Below, in pieces: positions 33,821 through 39,805 of a stretch of 39,805 nucleotides of DNA (its first letter is position 1; every line of letters begins with the position of its first letter). The DNA is from Treponema sp. (GTDB lineage Bacteria; Spirochaetota; Spirochaetia; Treponematales; Breznakiellaceae). The notes beneath the pieces are model-generated. The model searched no databases, had not been told where the DNA came from, and saw only the letters and a list, made by a program, of their open reading frames with translations. The translations under genes and the position numbers were made by a program. The stretch is from NCBI GenBank assembly GCA_009782555.1, contig WRIV01000018.1, positions 1-39,805 of the forward strand, given 5' to 3'.

Positions 33821-33827
33821 AAGAATA

Positions 33828-34508
33828 ATGATACAGGATACCAGCCTCCAAACCACTTCAAACCAGACAAAATCAAAAGATCGAATAGCGGACTTTGGCG
33901 AAGTATACACCTCGCCCCGTGAAGTCAACGCCATGCTCGACCTCGTAAAGCAGGAAACCGAGCGCATAGAATCCCGTTTTCTCGAACCCGCCTGCGGCAA
34001 CGGCAATTTCCTTATCGAAGTCCTTACCCGCAAACTGACAAAAATCGCTTCCCGCTATTCCAAAAGCCGTCTTGAATACGAACGCTACGCAATCTCCGCA
34101 ATAGGAAGCCTCTACGGAATAGACATACTTGAAGACAATGTCCTTGAATGTAGAAACCGCCTCTATAATTTTTTTGCCACTCAGTATACAGACCTCTTCG
34201 GTTCCTTCTCTGATAACAACCTTCCCAATACTGTTAAATACATACTTGATCGGAACATCGTGTGGGGCGATGCCCTGACCCTTCAAACCGTAGGTGACAG
34301 CCCCCGGCCAATCGTGTTTTCCGAATGGTCGCTCATCATGGACGGAAAGGTAAAACGCCGTGACTTTACCTTCTCTGAATTGCTTTTTCAGTCCGAGAAT
34401 AATTCCCTGCCGCTCTTTTCTGACGCTCAAGAAGATGTGTTTATCCCCCAACCGGAAAAGGAGTTCCCTCCGGTTCATTACCTGAAAATATGGGATATGG
34501 AGAATTGA
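33828..34508 (+). CDS. Small SAM-dependent DNA methyltransferase-like protein
   Basis: A 226-residue protein with a DNA adenine methyltransferase motif I, FLEPACGNGNFLIEVL (about 51-66), preceded by the typical FGEVYTSPREVNAML, which is found in Type I and Eco57I-class enzymes. A GIDILEDN segment (motif II) and WGDAL (motif III) follow. The catalytic NPPY (motif IV) is missing, so the protein may be inactive alone or act with the Eco57I-type methyltransferase encoded after the GxxExxY cassette. It does not look obviously truncated: the end is a compact, charged tail, and the repeat cassette starts about 10 bases after the stop. First gene of the right-hand defence island. Confidence 0.78.
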   Translation: MIQDTSLQTTSNQTKSKDRIADFGEVYTSPREVNAMLDLVKQETERIESRFLEPACGNGNFLIEVLTRKLTKIASRYSKSRLEYERYAISAIGSLYGIDILEDNVLECRNRLYNFFATQYTDLFGSFSDNNLPNTVKYILDRNIVWGDALTLQTVGDSPRPIVFSEWSLIMDGKVKRRDFTFSELLFQSENNSLPLFSDAQEDVFIPQPEKEFPPVHYLKIWDMEN

Positions 34509-34519
34509 TAACAGATGGG

Positions 34520-34558
34520 AACGCGGATTACACGGATAAAGACAGATTTACGCGGATA
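34520..34558 (+). repeat. 39-bp iteron-like repeat, copy 1 (direct), left border of the GxxExxY cassette
   Basis: Begins AACGCGGATTACACGGAT. It is built of four blocks of about 10 bases, each with a core close to CGGAT. It is 37/39 identical to copy at 35004-35042, and homology continues upstream to an ATG at 34515 that opens a 14-codon frame. Confidence 0.85.
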
Positions 34559-34572
34559 GGAGATTGAAAAAA

Positions 34573-34992
34573 TTGAGTTTATTGTATGAGTCTGAAACTT
34601 ATGGTATTATCGGGGCTGCCATGGCGGTTCATAGTGAGTTAGGTCCCGGTTTTCTTGAGACAGTTTATCAGGAAGCTTTGGAATATGAATTCTCCCTAGA
34701 TAATATACCCACACATAAAGAAGTACCATTGCAAGTTTATTATAAAGATAGATTATTATCAAAATTTTATATTGCAGATTTTGTATGTTATGATAAAATT
34801 ATTGTTGAAGTAAAATCGGTAAAAGCATTGCATAACGAACACAAGGCACAGATATTAAATTATCTAAATGCGACAAAACTTAAATTGGGATTATTAATTA
34901 ATATTGGTCAGCAAAAACTTGAGTATCAAAGAATTATCCGCGAACATCCTGTATCATCTGCGAAATCCGCGTTAAAAAAAGGGGAGCATTAA
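34573..34992 (+). CDS. GxxExxY family protein (PD-(D/E)xK nuclease-like)
   Basis: A 139-residue protein with the family-defining sequence GPGFLETVYQEAL and the N-terminal IIGAAMAVHSELG. A nuclease-like IADFVCYDKIIVEVKSV (Asp ... Glu-x-Lys) follows, then LNYLNATKLKLGLLINIG, all standard for PF13366. The biological role of the family is not established. The start is a TTG at 34573 with AGGAG 10 nt upstream; an in-frame TTG at 34564 is too close to that AGGAG. The last codons (IIREHPVSSAKSAL) are encoded by the inverted 39-bp repeat. It is AT-rich compared with the core chromosome. Confidence 0.8.
   Translation: MSLLYESETYGIIGAAMAVHSELGPGFLETVYQEALEYEFSLDNIPTHKEVPLQVYYKDRLLSKFYIADFVCYDKIIVEVKSVKALHNEHKAQILNYLNATKLKLGLLINIGQQKLEYQRIIREHPVSSAKSALKKGEH
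34935..34973 (-). repeat. 39-bp iteron-like repeat, inverted copy, right border of the GxxExxY cassette
   Basis: Its reverse complement begins AACGCGGATTTCGCAGAT and ends TTCGCGGATA, 28/39 identical to copy 1. It encodes the C-terminus of the GxxExxY protein. Confidence 0.75.
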
Positions 34993-34998
34993 AAAACA

Positions 34999-36531
34999 AT
35001 GGAAACGCGGATTGCACGGACAAAGACAGATTTACGCGGATATAATCCCGATGTCCTTTCCTGTCTTGCCAATCTCAGCAACGATGAAGTTTTCACCCCG
35101 CCGAAATTGGCAAATGAAATTCTCGATTTATTGCCATCTTCTCTCTGGACAAACAAAGACGCCAGGTTCCTTGACCCATGTGCAAAGTCTGGTGTATTTC
35201 TGCGTGAAATCGCCAAGCGGCTTTTAGCCGGGCTGGAAAAAGAAATTCCCGATCTGCATAGTCGGATAAACCATATCTTCAAAAACCAAATATACGACAT
35301 AGCCATAACCGAATTGACCGCCCATCTGACCCGTCGTTCCGTGTATTGCTCAAAACATGCAATGGGAAAATATTCGGTATGCGAGTTTGATGATGATTCG
35401 GGGAATATCCGGTTTGCAAGAATTGAACATTCGTGGAAAGATGGTAAATGCATTTTTTGCGGAGCAAGTCAGGAAAATTATGACCGTGGCGAGGAAATGG
35501 AAACCCATGCATACGAGTTTATACACACCGGTAAACCAGAGGAGCTTTTTGATATGAAGTTTGATGTTATTGTTGGAAATCCGCCGTATCAGTTAGAAGA
35601 TGGCGGAGCACAGGCAAGCGCCTCACCGATATATCATAAATTTGTTGAGCAAGCAAAGAAAATGAATCCTCGTTATTTAACAATGATTATTCCATCTCGT
35701 TGGTTTGCTGGAGGGAAAGGACTTGATACTTTTCGACAAACAATGCTAAACGATCACCATATTAAACATATTGTTGATTTCAATGATGCTGCTGATTGTT
35801 TTCCCGGTGTAGAAATAAAAGGAGGTGTCTGTTATTTCTTGTGGGACAAATCATACGAAGGTGATTGCGAAATAACGCCAGTGTTAAATGGTGAAAAAAT
35901 GACACCTATGAAAAGAGATATTGGGAAATATGATATTTTTATTCGTTTTAATAATGCTATTCCCATACTTGAAAAAGTCCAAACAAAAACAACAGAGACT
36001 GTAGACAATATTATATCTTCACGAAAACCATTTGGATTTCCTACAAGTTTTCATGATTTCTCAGAGAAACCTATGAAAAATGGAGTAAAAATCTATGCCC
36101 AAAAAAAGGAAGGATGGATAACACGTAATAAAATACAAATCGGAAGTGAACTAATTGATGGTCAGAAAGTACTTATATCAAAAGCATATAACGGTGGATA
36201 TAAATACCCTCATCAAATTATTAACATTCCCATACTTGCTGAAGTTCCATGTTGTTGTACGGAAACCTATTTAGTTTGCGGACCATTTAGTAGCCAGAAA
36301 AAAGCAAGATATTTTTACGAATATATGAAAACAAGATTCTTTAGATTTATGGTTCTGCTTCGAAAAATCTCACAAGACAATCCCAAAGATCGTTTTTCCT
36401 TCGTCCCCATGCAGGATTTTGCAGAACCTTGGACAGACGAAAAACTGTATAAAAAGTACGGATTAACCAAAGATGAAATAGCGTTTATTGAGTCCATGAT
36501 TAGACCGATGGAGGTTGATATAGATGCTTGA
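34999..36531 (+). CDS. Eco57I-type DNA adenine methyltransferase
   Basis: A 510-residue DNA N6-adenine methyltransferase. After [15 protein letters not shown] comes motif [20 protein letters not shown] (about 53-71; the usual CGSG is CAKSG) and motif [14 protein letters not shown] (about 191-202), then [22 protein letters not shown] segment near 151 suggests a small zinc site. The C-terminal half (about 260-505) is probably the target-recognition region. The first 15 residues ([14 protein letters not shown]) are encoded by a 39-bp repeat, so the start codon appears to be supplied by that repeat; family similarity begins at [22 protein letters not shown] lies 12 nt upstream. The 3' end overlaps the ATPase gene by 8 nt. 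A restriction partner is not visible in the island and may lie beyond base 39805. Confidence 0.88.
   Translation: METRIARTKTDLRGYNPDVLSCLANLSNDEVFTPPKLANEILDLLPSSLWTNKDARFLDPCAKSGVFLREIAKRLLAGLEKEIPDLHSRINHIFKNQIYDIAITELTAHLTRRSVYCSKHAMGKYSVCEFDDDSGNIRFARIEHSWKDGKCIFCGASQENYDRGEEMETHAYEFIHTGKPEELFDMKFDVIVGNPPYQLEDGGAQASASPIYHKFVEQAKKMNPRYLTMIIPSRWFAGGKGLDTFRQTMLNDHHIKHIVDFNDAADCFPGVEIKGGVCYFLWDKSYEGDCEITPVLNGEKMTPMKRDIGKYDIFIRFNNAIPILEKVQTKTTETVDNIISSRKPFGFPTSFHDFSEKPMKNGVKIYAQKKEGWITRNKIQIGSELIDGQKVLISKAYNGGYKYPHQIINIPILAEVPCCCTETYLVCGPFSSQKKARYFYEYMKTRFFRFMVLLRKISQDNPKDRFSFVPMQDFAEPWTDEKLYKKYGLTKDEIAFIESMIRPMEVDIDA
35004..35042 (+). repeat. 39-bp iteron-like repeat, copy 2 (direct), inside the methyltransferase 5' end
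   Basis: 37/39 identical to copy 1. It encodes residues 2-15 of the Eco57I-type methyltransferase in the same frame as the small ORF of copy 1. Confidence 0.85.
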
Positions 36532-39085
36532 TGAAATCACGATATGGTTAAACAAACAACACATTTGGTTACAAGAAGCAGCCCATCAAATATTGGCCTC
36601 TAAAGAATTATCTGAAACAGTTATTTATGAGTTGGCTGACATAATAAAGAATCAATCAACCTTTGATAAAAAGGGGGAGTTGTTTCCTGCAATTAAAACC
36701 GCTCATGATAATAAAGTTAATTTGCTATCCCTTGGCCCAGTTGTAGGAATTGACAAGTTGAATTCTGAAAAACCACTTGACTTGGAAAAAGAAAATCTAT
36801 CGGTTGTATATGGACAAAATGGTTCTGGGAAATCAAGTTATGTTCGAATCATCAAAAGCATCTGTGGAAAATTTCATGGCTCAAATTTAATATCGGATGT
36901 ATATTCACCACCACCGCCAAAACAATCTTGTTCGATAAAGTATTCCGTAAATGATGAATCACCTCAAGAAATAGAATGGATTGCGAACTCAGAATCCATT
37001 ACTGACTTGTCAACTACAGATATTTTTGATGCAGAAAATGGGAGTATTTACATTGAAAAGGAAACAGAAGTAACTTATCTTCCTCCAGAATTATCTTTCT
37101 TTGAAGAATTGGTTGATGTATGCGAAAAGATCAGAATAGTATTGAACAACGAAGAACAAAAACTTGTTTCGGCTCTTCCCGAAATACCTGAAAGATTACA
37201 ATTCACATTGTTAGCAAAAGAATACAATGCACTAAAACATAATATTAGCCAAAATGAAATAGATAAATTGGTTTTGTTTTCAGAAAGCGATGAAAAAACT
37301 ATGGCATCATTAAAGAATCGATTATCCACAGATGATCCGATATTGGCGGCAAAGAAGCAAAATGAGATAAAAGGACAAATTGAAAACATCAAAACAATTA
37401 TTCAAGAAACCTTAAATACAGTAAACAATGAATCTATAAATAACATACGCCAAAAATTAGAAATATTTAAGCAAAAACGAAAAAATGCTGATGAAGGTGC
37501 TAGTGTTCTTAATTCAGTTTCAAAATTAGATGGTATTGGTAATGAAACATGGCGAGTATTATGGGAAGCCGCTCGCGAATACTCATCTACAAATGCCTAT
37601 GCAGGAAAAGAATTCCCAAATATTGAAAAGGATGCTCTCTGTCCTTTGTGCCATCAAAAACTTGATGATGATGCAAAAATACGCTTGCAAATGTTTGAAT
37701 CTTTTGTTAAGGGGAGTCTTGAATTAGAAGCTAAAAAAGCAGAAACTGCTTTTTTGGAAATTATTGAAAACCTACCAGATTGCCCTACGGAAATAATATT
37801 GGCTTCCATGTATCAGGCTGCTGGGCTTGATGATACCATAACACAAGAAATAAGTAATGTCTTATCAAATGTTAGAATCACTCTTGAAAACCTTCATAAA
37901 AAAGATATACCTGATGTTTCTCCAGTTGATATTTCATGTACAAATCAATTATTGGAAAAACTGTCAAGTTTATCTATTGAGGCCGAAACATCTGCAATAC
38001 AATTTGAAGAAGATGCTTCAACATTTGATAGAGAAAAAGCACAAAATGAGTTATTGGAACTTGAAGCAAAGCAGTGGATTTCACAACAGAAAAAAGCTGT
38101 TGAAGTAGAGATAAAGCGATTGCAAGAAATTGAAAAATATCATGTATGGAAAAAACAAACGGAAACTGGTAAAATTACAAGAGAGGCAAGTGAACTCTCT
38201 GAAAAGTTTATAACGACCGCATATGTTTCTCGTTTCAACGATGAACTCAAAAAACTGGGTGCATCAAAGATAACTGTTGAATTAGTTAAAACAAGAGGAG
38301 AAAAAGGCAGGAGTAAACATGCGGTACGGCTTAAAAATCTTGTTGCAAAAGATATAATGCCAAAAAATATTTTAAGTGAAGGTGAGAAACGCATTGTGTC
38401 TCTGGCTGCGTTCCTTGCAGATGTTACGGGTCATAATGCGAATACACCATTTGTTTTTGATGACCCTATATCTTCACTTGATCAAGAATTTGAGGAAAAA
38501 ACTATTGAAAGGCTAATAGAATTAAGCAAAAATAGACAGGTAATTGTTTTTACACATAGGTTAAGTTTTCTTGGTATAATAGATGACAAAGCAGAAAGAA
38601 CAGGTGTTACTCCAAATATCATCCATATAAGTTGTGAGCCTTGGGGGACTGGAAACCCGGGGGATGTACCGATTTATGGTCAGAAGACGAAAGAAGCATT
38701 AAATAAATTAAAAATCGAACGTCTACCACAAGCTAAAAAAGTATTTGAATCAAAGGGAAGTGAAGCATATTATCCTCTTTGTAAAGCAATATGCAGCGAT
38801 TTTCGTATAATCCTTGAGCGTATAGTTGAAAATATTCTTTTATCGGGAATTGTATTACGTCACAGACGTGATGTGCAGACTAAAAATAAATTAATAAAGC
38901 TACTCGTCATTGAGAAATCCGATTGTGATAATATTGATGGATTAATGACCAAATACTCATTTCATGAACATAGTCAACCACCAGAAGCGCCGGTATTTAT
39001 CCCAGAACCAATAGAACTGGATACTGATTTAGCCAATTTAATAAAATGGCATGAAGAATTTCAAAGGAAGCAGAAGAATGCCTAG
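36524..39085 (+). CDS. Zinc-hook ABC/AAA_13 ATPase with possible anticodon-nuclease tail
   Basis: An 853-residue ATPase of the Rad50/RloC type. Walker [10 protein letters not shown] starts at residue 97, a long coiled coil holds a CPLC zinc-hook-like motif at 373-376, the ABC signature LSEGEK is at 617-622, Walker B FVFDDP ends around 648, and the H-loop His is 678 (FTHRLSF). The C-terminal segment has Arg761 and Glu765 four apart, and later His814 and His816 in KYSFHEHSQ, similar in order to the Arg/Glu/His set of PrrC and RloC anticodon nucleases, though the Glu-to-His distance is larger than in PrrC. Such proteins guard restriction-modification systems and act when these are blocked. It overlaps the methyltransferase gene by 8 nt, so it belongs to that operon. 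AT-rich. The ATPase call is firm; the nuclease is inference. Confidence 0.8.
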   Translation: MLDEITIWLNKQHIWLQEAAHQILASKELSETVIYELADIIKNQSTFDKKGELFPAIKTAHDNKVNLLSLGPVVGIDKLNSEKPLDLEKENLSVVYGQNGSGKSSYVRIIKSICGKFHGSNLISDVYSPPPPKQSCSIKYSVNDESPQEIEWIANSESITDLSTTDIFDAENGSIYIEKETEVTYLPPELSFFEELVDVCEKIRIVLNNEEQKLVSALPEIPERLQFTLLAKEYNALKHNISQNEIDKLVLFSESDEKTMASLKNRLSTDDPILAAKKQNEIKGQIENIKTIIQETLNTVNNESINNIRQKLEIFKQKRKNADEGASVLNSVSKLDGIGNETWRVLWEAAREYSSTNAYAGKEFPNIEKDALCPLCHQKLDDDAKIRLQMFESFVKGSLELEAKKAETAFLEIIENLPDCPTEIILASMYQAAGLDDTITQEISNVLSNVRITLENLHKKDIPDVSPVDISCTNQLLEKLSSLSIEAETSAIQFEEDASTFDREKAQNELLELEAKQWISQQKKAVEVEIKRLQEIEKYHVWKKQTETGKITREASELSEKFITTAYVSRFNDELKKLGASKITVELVKTRGEKGRSKHAVRLKNLVAKDIMPKNILSEGEKRIVSLAAFLADVTGHNANTPFVFDDPISSLDQEFEEKTIERLIELSKNRQVIVFTHRLSFLGIIDDKAERTGVTPNIIHISCEPWGTGNPGDVPIYGQKTKEALNKLKIERLPQAKKVFESKGSEAYYPLCKAICSDFRIILERIVENILLSGIVLRHRRDVQTKNKLIKLLVIEKSDCDNIDGLMTKYSFHEHSQPPEAPVFIPEPIELDTDLANLIKWHEEFQRKQKNA

Positions 39086-39142
39086 TACATTAGTCAAAAT
39101 TTGTATATGTAAGATAGTTCTTTATCTGGACGGATTAATACC

Positions 39143-39805
39143 ATGAAAAAGAAACTTCCTAAACACAACCCCTCACCTGCCATTAACGATTCAATCCTCT
39201 TCAACCACATATCAAAAATCATCGAAAACAGAAAATTCCACGCCGCCACATACGCAAATCAGGAAATCAATCTGATGTTCTGGGAGATAGGCCGCTACAT
39301 CAACTCAGTAATCCTTGACTTTAAACGCGCCCCTTATGGAAAATCAATTTTCTCGACACTGTCGAGAAAATTGGCAGAAAGATACGGAAAATCCTTTCAG
39401 GAAGAAAATCTGTACCGGATGACCCAATTTGCCAATGTATTCACCGATACCGCAACAGTCAAAAAACTGCTTGCGAGTTTGAGTTGGTCGCATATCTGCG
39501 AACTTATCAGGATAAAAAGTGAAAAAGCCCGTATTTTCTATGCAAAAGACGCTGCCTCAAGGCATTTGGGAGTTCGGGAACTGCGTAACCAAATATCCCG
39601 CAAAGCCTTTGAGCGAACCGAAATCGCAAACACCCGATTGGAGGAATCATCGGCTGTCCCTTTTAATGTTTTTAAAGACCCTTATTTGCTTGATATTCTG
39701 GAACTGAAAGAGAATTATCTTGAAGCTGATCTGGAGAAGGCGATTTTGCAGGGGCTTGAAAATTTCATTCTGGAATTCGGGCATGGCTTTACCTTTGTTG
39801 AACGC
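39143..39805 (+). CDS. YhcG/DUF1016 family PD-(D/E)xK nuclease, 3' end outside window
   Basis: An open frame of 221 codons with no stop before the window edge. The N-terminal DUF1016_N part is recognisable (INLMFWEIGRYIN, LSRKLAERYGKSFQEENLYRM, LSWSHICELIRIK), followed by RNQISRKAFERTE, DPYLLDILEL and the junction ILEFGHGFTFVER, after which the PD-(D/E)xK nuclease core should follow outside. YhcG-like proteins are often found in defence islands and next to Type I restriction genes. The start is the ATG at 39143, 57 nt after the ATPase stop. A 29-bp perfect hairpin lies inside the coding region at 39345-39373. Confidence 0.88.
   Translation, partial: MKKKLPKHNPSPAINDSILFNHISKIIENRKFHAATYANQEINLMFWEIGRYINSVILDFKRAPYGKSIFSTLSRKLAERYGKSFQEENLYRMTQFANVFTDTATVKKLLASLSWSHICELIRIKSEKARIFYAKDAASRHLGVRELRNQISRKAFERTEIANTRLEESSAVPFNVFKDPYLLDILELKENYLEADLEKAILQGLENFILEFGHGFTFVER
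39345..39373. repeat. 13-bp inverted repeat within the DUF1016 coding region
   Basis: Left arm CAATTTTCTCGAC (39345-39357), 3-nt loop ACT, right arm GTCGAGAAAATTG (39361-39373); all 13 pairs match. It encodes SIFSTLSRKL. Confidence 0.8.

Larger units (their letters stand above)
34520..34973. mobile_element. Repeat-bounded GxxExxY cassette (candidate mobile element)
   Basis: A GxxExxY nuclease gene lies between a direct 39-bp repeat (34520-34558) and an inverted copy (34935-34973; 28/39 match, with the outer 10 and inner 8 positions identical). No transposase is present. A further direct copy lies at 35004-35042. The cassette is AT-rich and separates two methyltransferase genes that would otherwise be adjacent. 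Confidence 0.55.

Noticed and set aside
34564-34572. GxxExxY start at the TTG of 34564
   Set aside because: The AGGAG is only 1 nt upstream of it; the TTG at 34573 has workable spacing.
34520-35042. CRISPR array
   Set aside because: Only three copies, one of them inverted, with a gene between them and no regular spacers.

Overview
The window looks like a spirochaete chromosome segment, most likely a Treponema of the termite-gut or free-living type. This is inferred from protein flavour: BspA-like leucine-rich repeat proteins, many lipoproteins with a single-Cys lipobox, an LPP20/LpoB lipoprotein operon, a membrane-anchored HtrA, and an NuoE/NuoF/hydrogenase-like redox operon. No rRNA, tRNA or CRISPR was found. 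The core (about 3.3 to 33.8 kb) has moderate GC and dense genes. Both ends carry restriction-modification genes, and the right end (about 34.5 kb onward) is visibly more AT-rich, as expected for acquired DNA.

Layout. 1-3013 (minus): most of a single-chain Type ISP-like restriction enzyme (nuclease, helicase, methyltransferase), cut by the window edge. 3.3-10.8 kb: NADP-type isocitrate dehydrogenase, a Gfo/Idh/MocA oxidoreductase, an exported metallo-beta-lactamase-fold hydrolase, a coupled DHH-CBS phosphoesterase/metallophosphoesterase pair, rdgB, and a BspA-like protein. 10.8-13.5 kb (minus): purD and a CorC/HlyC-type CBS membrane protein. 13.6-19.0 kb (plus): a five-gene envelope operon (two LPP20-like proteins, LpoB-like, COG3014-like, tandem AAA ATPase). 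19.0-26.4 kb: a beta-helix lipoprotein, an HPt protein, htrA, a surface lipoprotein, thioredoxin, a U32 peptidase and ssb. 26.5-29.6 kb: a large unrecognised protein, a second BspA-like protein and a lipoprotein. 29.6-32.8 kb: NuoE-like, NuoF-like and a [FeFe]-hydrogenase-like protein that lacks every H-cluster cysteine. 32.9 kb: an exported TPR protein. 33.8-39.8 kb: a defence island with a small DNA methyltransferase, a GxxExxY nuclease cassette flanked by 39-bp repeats, an Eco57I-type methyltransferase, a zinc-hook ABC/AAA ATPase with a possible anticodon-nuclease tail, and a partial YhcG/DUF1016 nuclease.

Three things stand out. First, at least nine genes have a sigma70-like promoter whose -10 box ends only 6-8 nt before the start codon with no Shine-Dalgarno sequence, which predicts leaderless mRNAs as a common mode here. 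Second, the NuoEF-linked hydrogenase homologue cannot bind an H-cluster, so the operon should be a diaphorase-type electron-transfer complex rather than a hydrogenase. Third, the GxxExxY gene sits in a repeat-bounded cassette, and one repeat copy supplies the start codon and first codons of the neighbouring methyltransferase. All functional statements come from reading motifs; no database search was run.
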